A stretch of 64,000 nt of DNA from positions 11,928,001 through 11,992,000 of the forward strand of contig CM076954.1 in the NCBI GenBank assembly GCA_039566865.1. The letters are read 5' to 3'. Under the pieces are notes generated by a model, which saw only the letters and a list, made by a program, of their open reading frames with translations, was not told the origin of the DNA and ran no database searches. Each line of letters begins with the position of its first letter. Within the stretch, counting starts at the first letter, position 1. The stretch is from Aurelia coerulea. Lineage: Eukaryota; Cnidaria; Scyphozoa; Semaeostomeae; Ulmaridae. Shown piece after piece: positions 10,955 through 22,086 of the stretch. A program made the translations under genes and the position numbers.

Positions 10955-12523
10955 GAGGGGTACTTCGGGGGGGTCCCAGTACCGCAATACCGCACGAAAA
11001 AGACACTAAATACCGCAATACCGCACCAAAAAATAGCAAAATACCGCAAACGCTAGAAAACTAAAAACAACCCTGATAATACAGTATGCTGGTCTGTAGC
11101 AGTATGATTCTGACCTAAATCCACCTTCCTTCATCAAAATTTGTAGTTTGGTCGACAAGATCATAGTTAGATGTTTTACAGACAAAAGTTTGACGTGAGA
11201 ACGACGGGAAAAGTTTCATTGATGTGCTGTCAGTAAAACTGCATTGACGGCAGAAATTATGAATATCTAGAACATATCATTGTTTTGAATATCGATTCTG
11301 CTACATTAGGGCTGACTTTTTCGCGAATACGAGATAAAAAGTTTACTCTGGCTGACGCTTTTTTGTACACATTTGCCAAATGTCAGATGGTTATCCAAAT
11401 CTACACCAAAGTACTAGTATGGTTTTGTCTCATGAATAACTTTTGATGTGATCCATATAGCACAAATTCAGTTTTACCCTTTTTTAAGGTAACGAAAAAG
11501 TTAATTATTTTCATCAAGCAGTCTGCAACTTTTTGTATTTCACTGTTAAATAAACGTTCTATTTCATTTGAGTTCTTTCTTGCACAACATGAAACAGTAT
11601 CGTCGGCATACAATATAATGCCAGAAGCATCAGTGAGCGGAATATGGGTGTCGTTGATTTTCAACCCAAAGAGAAGGGGCCCCAGGATGGATCCTTGTGG
11701 TATACTACATGTAACGTTTTCTTTGCACGAGATGGTGTCATCAAAAATTACTTTTGTTTCCTATTAAAGAGAAATTCACCTATCCATTGCAATTCCACAT
11801 CATATTGCAATTCCACATCATCTATGCCATAACTTGGCACTTTTTCCAGCAAGGTGCATGACGTACTGTGTTGAAGGTTTTACGGATGTCAATCTAGACA
11901 GCACCACTAAGTAGCCCTTTTTCAACGTTGTCTAAACTTTGCTGGCAGTAAGGTAACTGCATGTTTCTCAGATCTCCCTTGTCTAGACCCAAACTGATGT
12001 GGGCACAACAGGCCATTCGATTCAAGGTACTAGGACAGGACAGTTGATTATAAATGATCTTCCAGATAACTTTTGATAGAGCAGGAATTACCGTGGTGAT
12101 AGGCGTATAGTTGTCGAGCATTGTCGGATTGCCTGATTTGGAAATAGGGGTGATTTTCCCACAACTAAAGTTTTGATTCGTGCAAATATTTTGTTTCTTT
12201 TTCTTCAGATAAAATTGTTGCGTGCTCTCCTCCGCAGGTACCTTTCAAGGTTGAGCAGGTGGAGCAGGCACAAGGAGAGAGAGAGATAAGAGACCTCCCT
12301 CTCCTTCGTTTTTCTTTCCTCTATTAATTCGTCTCGAAGATGTATTGTTCTTCAACAGGAAAATGGCATTGCATGAAGTTTGGATGTTAATTTTAGTACA
12401 ATACCGCATACCGCGCTGTAAAAGCTCGATACCGCAATACCGCAAATTTTTTCCGTCATTACCGCAATACCGCACAAAATTTACCCCCGATACCGCAATA
12501 CCGCAAACCCCGAAGTACCCCTC
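10955..12523. mobile_element. hAT-like element with ATACCGCA subterminal repeats
   Basis: GAGGGGTACTTCGGGG at the left is inverted as CCCCGAAGTACCCCTC at the right, and ATATAA lies directly outside both ends. Behind each end the string ataccgcaataccgca is repeated (10980-11060 and 12403-12505), a typical subterminal repeat array for transposase binding. The middle is filled by an antisense LINE fragment. The short minus ORF over the right end is not a gene. Superfamily is inferred from end type and duplication. Confidence 0.65.
11401..12235 (-). pseudogene. LINE reverse transcriptase fragment
   Basis: On the minus strand the order of motifs is that of a Jockey/CR1-like reverse transcriptase. 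GKITPISKSGNPTMLDNY and PITTVIPALSKV lie near 12065-12160. QSLDNVEKGLLSGAV lies near 11895-11940 and a damaged GVPQGSxLGP equivalent (KDPSWGPFSLGLKINDTHI) near 11640-11690. ILYADDTVS, the catalytic YADD box, is near 11590-11620. The frame is interrupted between the blocks and both ends are missing, so no activity is expected. It sits inside the hAT-like element spanning 10955-12523. Confidence 0.9.
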
Positions 12524-12532
12524 ATATAAAGA

Positions 12533-12650
12533 GCACATCAGTCACTTCATGCATGATTGTAACGTACGTACGTTCCCAAAAATTGATGCTGCTGGTATTG
12601 TTGACTTTGGCGTCGGACAATGTTGGTTCTTTGATCCCCCTGAGAATTAA
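12533..12650 (+). CDS. Weak candidate coding stretch
   Basis: Just right of the hAT-like element a frame reads HFMHDCNVRTFPKIDAAG and GVGQCWFFDPPEN before TAA at 12648-12650. It looks protein-like, but a second frame across the same bases is also open and no acceptor is visible. Treat as unproven. Confidence 0.2.
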
Positions 12651-13063
12651 TGGCTGGTATCATCCCTCTTGCATTATATTGTATTATATTGCGTGATACA
12701 TTGTTTATTCTCGTTGAATGGTAATATAATCCATCACACTGATCATTCTATGTTTCAAAAATGGACAACATACTTGCAAAGCAATTTGCTTCCTCTGTTG
12801 TGCCTCCATTTTCGTTGAAATTCCTTCATGCAATTGACTCTTCCAACGTAATAGTCGACGGAACAACCAACCCTTTCCAGAGAAGCTTTACTCATGTAGG
12901 GAATAAATAAGCCAGCATCTCTGCAATATTCCTAAAATTGATTCAAAGATAAATCATTATATCTTTATGTAAGTATGTCAGTATGTAAGTATGTAAGCAT
13001 CAACTGCAAATTATAAAAATATATATATATCTCGGATCAGTGAAATAAAACACAAATATCATT

Positions 13064-13345
13064 CACGTCCTTTTTATGGGAAACTAAGAATTTTTGACAA
13101 TACTGAAAGTTTCTTAAAATTATCAGATCTGTGCCCTCGGGGGTGCCCTCCTGAACATTTAAAAACAAGGTGTTTTGAAGCTTCTCTAATGTTTCATTTC
13201 ACCATTTCTCAAATACTTTCCGAGTAATATGATACAGGTAATAAGTAGGAATAAAGAAAACCATGCTAGAGTTTCTTAATGCTTTGGTGATCTGAGAGTT
13301 TGAGTTTCTTATAAGCGGTTTCTTCTTACAAAATGACGGGGCTAC
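13064..13345. mobile_element. AAGAAACT MITE (copy 2, shortened)
   Basis: Begins CACGTCCTTTTTATGGGAAAC and ends near tttcttcttacaaaatgacggggc. Between them are the family landmarks ctgaaagtttcttaaaattatcag, cgagtaatatgatacagg and tgatctgagagttt. It is about 280 bp, so roughly 100 bp shorter than the complete copy at 16.2 kb. Confidence 0.65.
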
Positions 13346-13506
13346 GCAGAAATATAAGGCATTTGCACTTGGGATTCAACTTTTTTGAAGGTTTCTGAAG
13401 GATTAAGCTGTTTTGAATTTCAAATTTAATAATCTTTTTGCTGCTACATTAAACTGCCCCCACTTTTTTCACTTTCACTTTGCAGAATTTAAATGATAAT
13501 ATTATA

Positions 13507-14291
13507 CCGGGTGTCTCAAAAAAAGTACCCCCTTTTGACTGGAAATAGGAAACAAGCAACAAGATATCATTGCTCCACGACTTCACAGCTAAATTTATCA
13601 ATCTTCAACTTAGATGCACACACCTTGCATTTAGAAATCGTCCACCAAACACCGGAGATACAGGTTCGCAAAGTCAAAATTTACAGTGCACCCAAAACCA
13701 GAGGTTTTGAAGAAGGGCCTAGCCATGATTTGTATCGTGGACATTTTCCAAAGTACCTGTAAACTTCAAGTTTCTGTTTTTTGCTTTTAAAAAGAATAAA
13801 AGATGCATGGACATGGTGCTGATTAAACAAATAAAATAAAAATGTGGTAAGAATGATGAAGTCGTGCCACATCCCAAAATAAGGGTGCATGTGTTCCTTT
13901 TCCTCTTCTTTAATACACTTGGGATCGAATGCAATGCAAGGACCGATTCCTCAAAAGAAAAGTCACTTCAAGAACAATCGAAGTAATTCAAGGTGAAAAT
14001 CTTTTCAAAAATAAAAAGTAAAGGTCAAAGTTGAAAATTCGTTTGCAAAATGCCTGTTTGGTGTCCAATTATGGCTAGGCCATTTCTCAAAACCTCTGGT
14101 TTCAGGTGCACTCCAAATTTCAACATTGTGAACTCCATATCTCCGGTGTTTGGTGGTCGATGTCAAAATGCAAGGTATGTGCACTTAAGTTGAAGACCAA
14201 CAAATGCAGCCAAGAATTCAAAAAGTCCCGAAATTTTATCGTTTTGTTGCCTTTCTCAGTCAAAAGGGGGTACTTTTTTTGAGACACCCGG
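13507..14291. mobile_element. TA-flanked fold-back element with long inverted repeats
   Basis: CCGGGTGTCTCAAAAAAAGT at 13507 is inverted at the right end, closing at 14291, with ta on both sides. The inverted repeats extend about 250 bp inward: catctccggtgtttggtgg pairs with ccaccaaacaccggagat, and ccagaggttttgaaga also pairs. The centre is AT-rich with no transposase. End sequence and TA duplication fit Tc1/mariner. The short ORFs reading RVSQKKYPLLT are translated terminal repeats, not genes. Confidence 0.85.
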
Positions 14292-14329
14292 TAGGACTGG
14301 GATAACAGTTCTGTATATAACATTTGACA

Positions 14330-14700
14330 TCATGGTATACAACATGTACTAACATGTTGCAAGGTACAATAACTATAGAAAGACCATAAGACATTTTGAG
14401 ACAAGGGTTGATTTTTCGATAAATTTTCCTTCAACGTGGGTCGGTTTGGCTGAAATTGGCAAAGAATAGCTAAAATGAATAGTTTTCCCCAAAAATTCTT
14501 CACAAAAGCAGGTACGAAGGCAAATTTTGGCAATTTCAAATGGGTAGCTTCATGAAAACCAGGCAGCAGGCCCCCTTTCATCCACAAGTCATGAACCTCA
14601 CATCTGAAGGCCTTTAATTGATTGATAAACAATTTACTTTTGAATATCGGGCGAAGTACCATTTTATTTCACGGTCCGTGAAACGTGTTCACATGTTTTT
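14330..14700. repeat. Repeat related to the element at 54.35 kb
   Basis: agttttcc(g/c)(a/c)aaaattcttca and ggtac(c/g)aaggca(a/g) occur here and at 54505-54560 with similar spacing. The 110-codon minus ORF across it is therefore probably repeat-derived. Confidence 0.4.
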
Positions 14701-14713
14701 GACACACCTGGTA

Positions 14714-15104
14714 CACTCATTTTTTTTATAAGAAACTAAGGTCCGGGGCTGGTGGTAGGCAGTTTCTTAAATTTTAGGGGCCTTTTTGCTACCAAATGTT
14801 TCTTACGTGTTTCTTATATTTTTAATGCTGGAAGTGTAGAGTTAATTTTGTTTTGTATAAAAGGCTCCAAAATTTCTTAATAAGATCTCAAACAAGTAAA
14901 TAACACAATTCGCACTCAAAATACTGTCCAGGCAGTTGCTTTAACTGTACAGTGTCAAAACATGTTGCAAGTGCGATAGGAAAATTAAATCTGTAAATTA
15001 CAAAAGTTTCTTAGCTTTTTAAATGCAGGTACGGTTGCTTCGTAGCTTTCGAAAAATCGAGCCTACCGTTTCTTATAAGCGGTTTCTTATAAAAAAAATG
15101 AGTG
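14714..15104. mobile_element. AAGAAACT MITE variant, CACTCATTTTT ends
   Basis: CACTCATTTTTTTTATAAG at 14714 is inverted as ttataaaaaaaatgagtg ending at 15104, with ta on both sides. Inner copies of gtttctta are spread through it. It is a subfamily of the MITEs at 9.1, 13.1 and 16.2 kb with different terminal bases. It lies in an intron-like region next to a gene B exon. Confidence 0.8.
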
Positions 15105-15204
15105 TATTTACGTTGGTTATTAGCGCTGCTTAAGTTGCAGTGAGTTTGCTGGGAAAGTGCCCTGGTGGGGTAGAGTATTCGAAAGGTACCATTTCGATAG
15201 TTAC

Positions 15205-15340
15205 CTGTACAAGCTCCTTTTTCGCTGGTTCTTTCCTTATTTTTTTGTACATTTTGTAGATGAAACTCTTTGGATCTGCTTGGGCTAAACAGCCTTCATC
15301 TACGAGTTCACGGCATTGACTCATTTCCACGACCTTGTTC
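15205..15340 (-). CDS. Gene B exon, unknown protein
   Basis: The minus-strand acceptor tatattatgttgcag precedes 136 nt that are open in one frame only. The exon ends at gtacag|gtaact. After one leftover base there are 45 codons, with stretches VVEMSQCRELVDEGC and FIYKMYKKIRKEPAKKEL. The lysine-rich tail is helix-like. The exon ends in phase 0 and starts with one carried base. The next upstream candidate exon (16639-16804) also ends in phase 0, so at least one exon between them is missing from my reading. Transposons fill the space between. No product recognised. Confidence 0.55.
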
Positions 15341-15662
15341 CTGCAACATAATATAATTTTAGACTTCGCCAATCCATTGAAAAGACAATTTCAGATGTTC
15401 TTGTTCTAAAGGGTTGGTGAAAACATTTGATGGATTTGGGATGTGATTCTGCTTTCATACTTCAGATAGATTTGATCTGATTAATTTCTTGAGAAACAGC
15501 ACAACCACATGCTCTTCTCATAACATAGAGCATACACTGTCTTTTTTATCTTCTAAATTTTATCAGATGCCCTTTAAACTTTGCCCTACACTTAGAAGCT
15601 TTATCTGATGATACATCCACTTATTTCATTATCAAATGCAACAGTATGCATTTGCTTTTACC
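15341..15662. other. Intron-like spacer of gene B
   Basis: AT-rich sequence between a gene B exon and the hAT-like insertion. I could not find the missing exon here. Confidence 0.3.
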
Positions 15663-16124
15663 CAGGAACGCTGGAGAGGGGGGGCGCGGGGGGGCAAGCG
15701 CCCCTCCTGCCCTTTCCTAACGGGGGCAAGGGGGGCAAAAGTGCCCTTTCAATGAAAAACCATAATTTTCTTTGAAACTTGATATAAAAGCCGCCATTGC
15801 TTCATTCTCTTATCAGAAACACACCAGTAACGAAAAATGAGTGGCAATTGTAACTTCAAAATAAGCAATATGCGATTTTATGCGATTCGGAATGAGGACA
15901 TGTGGAGAAAGAGCCGAAAAATTTCGTGAAAGATCATGATTAATGTTCCTTAAAACATTTTTGATAGCATTTTAAGCCAATCTAAAGGGCGTGGCCACAA
16001 AAATTTTCCCGGGGGAGTACCCCCGGACCCCCCAATTTTTAGGCTCACTTCGCTCGCCTTCGGTCTCGATTGCCCTTACGTTCATAGTCGCCCCCCTTGC
16101 CCTACCATCGCTCCGGCGTCCCTG
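15663..16124. mobile_element. hAT-like element, perfect 8-bp duplication cttttacc
   Basis: CAGGAACGCTGGAG at the left is inverted as CTCCGGCGTCCCTG at the right. The direct repeat cttttacc flanks it exactly at 15655-15662 and 16125-16132. It is 462 bp and non-autonomous. It has G-rich and C-rich shoulders and the shared internal motif gggcgtggccacaaaaattt near 15987. Confidence 0.85.
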
Positions 16125-16231
16125 CTTTTACCCAATAAAACTATCAATTTGCTTTTAACTAATAAAACTAAACCGTCAGCATAGCGAGCTATCCTTTTTG
16201 GTTCACTTCACCATAATGCAAACGTTAGCTA

Positions 16232-16608
16232 CACGTATTTTTTTTATTAGAAACTAAGAATTTGGGCCAGTACTGAAAGTTTCTTAAAATTATCAGATTT
16301 TGAGTACTCAAAGTTTCTTACGAGTTTCTTAGAGGTTTCATAACAACCTTCATGTTCACTACCTCTGCCCTCGTGAACAGTTTAAAACAAGGTTTTTAAG
16401 ACTTTCCAATGTTTTCATATTACTCAAGAGCCTTACGAGTAATATGATACAGGAAACAAGTGAAAATAGATTAAAAATATGTCCAGGATTTCCTTTATCA
16501 AAATAGATAATTTCTTAACTTATATTTTCCCAGTACTGGAGTTTCTTAATTTTTTGGCGATCTGAGAGTTGAGTTTCTTATGGGCAGTTTCTTATAAGAA
16601 AATACGTG
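16232..16608. mobile_element. AAGAAACT MITE (complete copy)
   Basis: CACGTATTTTTTTTATTAG starts at 16232 and cttataagaaaatacgtg ends at 16608, with ta duplicated on both sides. Length is 377 bp. It is the best reference copy for the family in this window. Confidence 0.85.
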
Positions 16609-16638
16609 TATGCAAAATTATGCAAAAATAAAACTTAC

Positions 16639-16804
16639 GAGCAGCTTTGGAAAGGATTTTCCCTGAATGACAAGTAAAATTTGTTGAGGCAATCGAATCT
16701 CTGGACGACAAATTTTCTTTTGTAGCATGGGAATTTCTTCAATCTTGTCAAGAAAGGACTCAGGCATGTAACAGTTGACATATGGTCTGCCAGCATCATC
16801 GTTG
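16639..16804 (-). CDS. Gene B exon, unknown protein
   Basis: On the minus strand the acceptor tatttaccttttag is followed by 166 nt open in a protein-like frame. It ends at the consensus donor ctgctc|gtaagt. One carried base plus 55 codons gives NDDAGRPYVNCYMPESF, LDKIEEIPMLQKKICRPE and IRLPQQILLVIQGKS. Both splice sites are strong and the composition is richer than the flanks. The ATG-started ORF over the same bases is in another frame and looks worse. A complete MITE begins about 30 bp beyond the donor. The protein is not recognised. Confidence 0.65.
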
Positions 16805-16970
16805 CTAAAAGGTAAATAATGGCATTTAACATTCAGTTGCTAGAAACACCAGGACACTGCAATAGTAAGCTTACTATTGTGGGAGCCAGCTTGCTAAGTG
16901 GCAAGTTTCCAAACACTTTCGTGGCTGATCTATATCTAATTTCATTAGGGAAAGCAGCTAAACTGATACT

Positions 16971-17107
16971 CCATTCACGCTGACACAGTGGTCTAAACGA
17001 GTTCAATTTTGACCAATCAAATGTACTCATTTTGTTGGCCTGACCAAGAAGGCCTCATTCGACAACTTAGTTTAGTTCAAGCTTGTTTTGCTACCTTGTA
17101 AGCATGA
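16971..17107. mobile_element. Short MITE, ATTCACGCTG end (second copy)
   Basis: Shares gctgacacagt, gaccaatcaaatg and the inverted aagcttg/cttgtaagcatga end with the copy at 7731-7890, at lower identity. Confidence 0.5.
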
Positions 17108-17302
17108 AAGAGGTAAAAACGATGCCAGTTTTAATTCAATCTGATGACAATATGCACAAAGATGACGCAAAACACAGGAAAGTGAAACAGAGAGCTACAG
17201 TTCGAGTAAAACAACTCCGTGCTTGAAGTAATGTACATCAGTTATCGATTAGCTATCAATAGGAACAACACCTATACCATGGTATAATAGAAAGGCCAAT
17301 AC

Positions 17303-17746
17303 ACCAGGTGAGGAAAAAAGCATGTGCCTTTGAATGAATATCAAAATCTGGTCATGAAGATATTGTATGTGCACCGCATGTGTCAAGGATCAACTTAATT
17401 TTGACATGTTGCAAAGTAATGAAATAGCTTCGAACCCATAGCGACTTTAGGCTCTTAGAAACAACTTCTCTTGGAAGCACACTCCCAAATCAGCAGGGTG
17501 GTTATCAAATTGAATTTTGATTGAATTTGAATACTGCCACTGAAGAATAAGCTGTTGTAGGACTCGAACTTTGAAACGAAATCGCAAATCAAGGATTTCT
17601 TGCTCTTGCTCAAAATTTTGATTTGATACCGTGATTTCATCGACTCTTTCCGCAAGAACAAAACAACAATCAACACAAAAAGGATATTTCGAGATCTTTA
17701 CCATGATCCAATTTTCAACAGGTCCATGATTTTTGTTCTCACCCGG
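17303..17746. mobile_element. Degenerate TA-type fold-back element
   Basis: caccaggtgaggaaaaaagcatg at the left pairs with catgatttttgttctcacccgg at the right, which is followed by ta. Inner arms also pair imperfectly. It belongs with the CCGGGTG-ended elements at 7.0 and 13.5 kb. Confidence 0.55.
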
Positions 17747-17786
17747 TAGCTAATGAATATTTATTTTGCTACAAAACATTTCTTAA

Positions 17787-19704
17787 CCCTAACCTAATCC
17801 GACCAGCGGGGGGGGGTATTTTCCAACCCTGCAGGTTTTTTTTCAGGGCATTCTTTAACGGCAAAAGCTATGACCCTCAAACTCTTTGACGATTATTAAT
17901 TATCTATTAGCTACATTTTGAGGATAAAATTTTGAACAATGAGTATCGCGTGACAGGTGACAATACCATACTTGGAAGAAGGAATTGGAAAAATTAATGT
18001 TTTTGATACTTTTACTTCCATAATTGGTTCCAGGATAGAGGAAAGTGGAAACAATTCATAGCAGCCTACCTACAACGAGTAGATGGCACACGAGAAGAAG
18101 AATTGGTACCAAACGTTGACTATTGTACTTTAAAAGCATCAGCAAACACATATCTTTCTATTGTTATCAATAACAATGAAGTTTGTTGACGTCACCATTC
18201 TTAAAAAGATGACGTCACTCACGCCGCCATTTTGGGTCATCTTGCCAAATTTTGAAGCATTTTCCAACAAATGTTGCTAGAAATGCATAGAATTGCGCTA
18301 TGCAATGCTCTTAAAGCACTTTGAGCCATTTATTATCAATTTTTGGTGGAAAACACAGTTTGTAATTATTCAGAATAGTAAGACCAAAGTCCTCGCCGTA
18401 TACATCAGAGAGGCACAATATGCAGATGATATAGCAATTTTCAGTGACACCCCTGCTGGTTTACAAATCCTTCTCACTGCCTACAATAATCTAGCAAAAA
18501 AGATGGGTCTATGCATCAACTCCACAAAGCTGAAACAATGTGCTTTAGACCAGAAGCCGAATTTTTCATCGATCATACCAAATTAAAGAATGTCAATAGT
18601 ATCTTGGTAGCTATCTAACGAATGGCTGTTCAATGAAGGAAGAATTAACAGCGCACATCCAAGCAACATCTTGTGCTTTTGGACGATTAGGCCATCGAGT
18701 CTTTGACTCACATAACCTAACCTATCTCACAAAAGTAAAGGTCTACAATCAGTGCCTTATGCCTCTACTAATGTACGGCAGTGAAACCTGGACTTTGAAC
18801 AACCAACAAGTTAGGCAACTCCGTACAGTTCAACAGCGTCATTTAAGGAGAATCTTAAATAGAAAAGGGACAATTACGTCAGCAACGAAGAAGTTTTCAC
18901 AAGAGCATGTGTAGAAGATATAGAAATCTTATTAGTAAGAAGTCGACTACGTTGGCTAGGCCATGTGTCCAGGATGGAAAAAGATCGTCCAGTGAACTCA
19001 TTGTTGTATGGTGAATTAACTGAAGGAACACGTCCTGTTGGTCGGCCAAAACTTAGATATAAAGACACGTGTAAAAGTGCACTGAAGTGTGGTGATGCAC
19101 CAGAACAATAGAAGACAAAGGTAGAGAATCGAATTGAATGGAGACATATGATACGTCAAACCTGTGACAAAGTGAATGAAAAGAGAGTGAATGCATACGA
19201 GAAGCGAGGGAGAAGAGGAGAAGAAAAGATAACTGGAAACAATAAACTATTTATTATATTTATGTGCTTTCGATCTACTGTATTTGTATTAATTTGTGTT
19301 ATACCCGTTTTCGGGAAAAGGCGTATATAAAATTATGGCATCATATATTTTTGTCATTTTCTTCCAAAATAGCTGTCTAAAAACACTTGTATGTATTATA
19401 TTTGAATTGGAAAAGAATAATACGCCAAATAAGAAGGGAAAAGTGATTCACATTATCTTTATTCCGTTTTTGGAACGAATTAGCCGGAAAAGCATATAAT
19501 TTGATACTTTTCAGCATTATGACGTCATAGTGACGTCATCTAATGAGGTGGCCACACCCAAAACTAGCAATCGACTAACAATTGTTAGTACTTATGCTGT
19601 TGCCAAGTTTCAATGATTTCCCATTTGTCTACGGCTATTTATAGAGGGGTTGGAAAGCATCCACCCTGGCTATGTTAATTCAAAAAGGCCCGGTAGGATT
19701 AGGG
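17787..19704. mobile_element. TTAA-flanked piggyBac-type element carrying a LINE fragment
   Basis: CCCTAACCTAATCCGACC at 17787 is inverted as ggtaggattaggg ending at 19704, and TTAA flanks both ends exactly (17783-17786, 19705-19708). The ggtattttccaaccctg block is also inverted near 19635. A CCCT start and a TTAA duplication are the piggyBac signature. The interior is occupied by a LINE 3' remnant, so it is a nested or composite insertion. Paired tgacgtca motifs occur at about 18190-18215 and 19520-19540. Confidence 0.8.
18293..19140 (+). pseudogene. LINE reverse transcriptase C-terminal half, frameshifted
   Basis: Three successive frames carry one LINE protein. The first (to 18586) has EAQYADDIAIFSDTPAGLQ with the catalytic YADD. 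The second (from about 18600) has VKVYNQCLMPLLMYGSETW and RTVQQRHLRRILNRKG. The third (to about 19110) has RSRLRWLGHVSRMEKDR and EGTRPVGRPKLRYKDTCK, the usual tail of many animal non-LTR retrotransposons. Frame changes near 18590 and 18900 and a stop after PEQ make it dead. It lies inside the TTAA-flanked element. Confidence 0.9.
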
Positions 19705-19708
19705 TTAA

Positions 19709-20264
19709 ATGCATGAAAGAAGCTAAAGCAGCTAGATCTGATGTCTTTCAGCTTTCAGCACTGAATCATAGCTCACTTTGTGTAACTCCTACGATTTATC
19801 AATCTCTAGCCTATACCTCGAAATAGAACGCTTATTTTCATTCACGGTGGCAGCCTTCACTTCAACACGAAATATTTCGTTGACCACTTGATTTTATCAA
19901 CCATTAGATTTCATTGATTACGAGATGGTATTTTCAGTTTATGAATGGGCAATTGAGGTATTAAAATGTAATGCGTTATTTTGAGTAGGTGGTTGTAGAA
20001 TTCAGTGTAGGTGTTTTCGTGACGTTCATAGACACAGTAATACATTGTAACAAATTAGAATTAGCATTGATTGGATATCAATTTTTGATTAAGATAAGTT
20101 CAGTATAACAAGCGTAGGTAGTATTAATGGTATTGATCAGGAATGCATGGAATTGCAGCATAGTATCGAAAGTGACTCACACATTAACTTGCATAACATG
20201 ATTGCAACATTTCAAATGTAAAGCCACTGCGAAATGTAAAGCTCCTTATCTGTTTTTGATACAG
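19709..20264. other. No gene seen
   Basis: AT-rich spacer. No exon or repeat that I can support. Confidence 0.3.
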
Positions 20265-20387
20265 CTGTCGGCTATAGAAATTTCGGTTATACGCAGGTGG
20301 CCAGCAACGGAATCCAGTGGTCACGTCCGTACGTGTGGTCCAGAGAATATCAGAAATTTTGAGAAAGACAAGCATTTGCTTTATTAA
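20265..20387 (+). CDS. Candidate terminal exon
   Basis: A good acceptor (ctgtttttgatacag) precedes 40 codons ending in TAA, with RRWPATESSGHVRTCGPENI in the middle. The reverse strand is also open here, and no partner exon was linked by phase. Product unknown. Confidence 0.3.
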   Translation: MSAIEISVIRRWPATESSGHVRTCGPENIRNFEKDKHLLY

Positions 20388-20838
20388 TTCTCAGTCAAAG
20401 TGAGGAGACTTGAAACACGATTTTCAAACCGAACAGTCCATGCCTCAGTTTTCAATGACTTTCCGCTCCGCGAAGGTCTTGTTACATTAAAACACAAAGT
20501 GGAATTTCATTTATTTTTCAATACACCCCTCGCTCTCATAGCATAAAAGCTTGTTTGATTGTTCGCTGTGCGAATGAAAATTAATAACGATGTACAAAAA
20601 GGGCTTCCTATCAAAGCTTAGTTGAGAAGTCAAAGCAGTAAATTTTTCTAAATTTTAAAGTTTCGATCCGTGACTTTTTCATTAGTTTTTGTTCTGCAGT
20701 TTCGTACTGCAGGCTCGTTCTGCTACAGTGCAGTTTTGTACTTCCTTCAGCTGTATAGACAGTCATAATTAATGCATAGACACTACAAAGAACCATTTGA
20801 TGTTGAAACTTGTTGTGTCGCAGCAAGTGCACGTTCCA

Positions 20839-20949
20839 TCAGATCAGGCAAGCAGCAGAATTTCTTAGCCAAATATTTTTTACAATTGCTTCATCTTCAA
20901 GGGTAGGATTGATAGCAAGAAGACAATTAAAGTCTCGTAATTCCAGATC
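20839..20949 (-). CDS. Candidate terminal coding exon
   Basis: The minus strand reads 36 codons to TGA, including LRDFNCLLAINPTLEDEAI and VKNIWLRNSAACL. The composition is convincingly protein-like. The only acceptor is ctgttaatctaag, which lacks a good pyrimidine run, so the exon boundary is uncertain. It lies tail to tail with gene C on the other strand. Not recognised. Confidence 0.4.
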   Translation of the reverse strand, partial: DLELRDFNCLLAINPTLEDEAIVKNIWLRNSAACLI

Positions 20950-21354
20950 CTTAGATTAACAGTTTCGTTCTCAGTTCCTACAGTTTTTGACAGCTTTTGA
21001 CTAGCCAACAGATATCTCTGTATTCTGAGTACGAGCCATTACAAGTCACACGCTGTTTAGAAATTTCTAATTTTTTCGAGAAAATCTGTTTAATCATCTA
21101 TTCCTTTCTTGCAAAATTGCTTCATACAGAGCCTGAAATTTGCCTCCTGTTGGTTAATACTCTTTGGGAATTGCTGCGATCTATTCTGAATTAATTCGAT
21201 ATATTATCAAAACACAGATTTAGATCTTACTCCTAATCAAGCTTAACAATTTCTTTAAGATGAACTGCTTGCGCAGTTGGTCACATAACCTCCAACAAGA
21301 GTTATTACATCAGTCACTAAATTGTGATTGATCTCAAGCAGACGTTGCTATTAG

Positions 21355-22039
21355 AGAGACTTTCGAATAACTGAAGTGAAACAGGAAAGTCAGTTGGAAG
21401 TAGGATTGCAATGCCCATTGAGAGTATTGTCTAGACTTGATATGTTTATAGCAAGAGGAAAGCTCTTGTCTTGGTATAGGTTACCATCTGCAATAGAACA
21501 TGCAATAAAGGCCTGTCCATCGACCTTCGATTAATCGATTAATCATCAAGTTCCGATTAATCGATTACCATTTGGCCTCAACGAATAATCGAAAAGTGCC
21601 AAATAATCGAATGGTCGGCCACAGGTAATAATCGACATTGGAAATAATCGAGCAGTCACAAATCGATTCCCATTCATGAGAAAATAATCAACATTCATAG
21701 ACCACCTTGAAATGAAACTGGGATGCCATTGAGGATAATGATCAACTATTCCATTATTCTGTCTATAATGAGCCTTTTATTCTTGGAATTCTATTCTATT
21801 GTATCCATTGTGTCTTCCTTCGTATGACCTAATTATTACATTCAGGCCTTCGATTAATCGATTGATCGGCTATTTTGCATACAATTAATCGAATAGTAAA
21901 ATCGATTCGATGGACAGGCCTTGTGCGATAGATTACCACCGTAATTTGCAGACAAGAGACCTAGCTGTACCTGTCAGTCATGACTCCGACATATGACTTC
22001 CGTAAGTGGATATTAATGAAGCATGTCTAGTAGTTAATC

Positions 22040-22086
<47 letters not shown>

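Noticed and set aside
13493..14323. ORFs reading RVSQKKYPLLT on both strands
   Set aside because: These are translated terminal inverted repeats of a fold-back element, identical at both ends.
17783..17800. TTAACCCTAACC as a telomere repeat
   Set aside because: It occurs once, is inverted at 19704, and is the end of a TTAA-flanked transposon.
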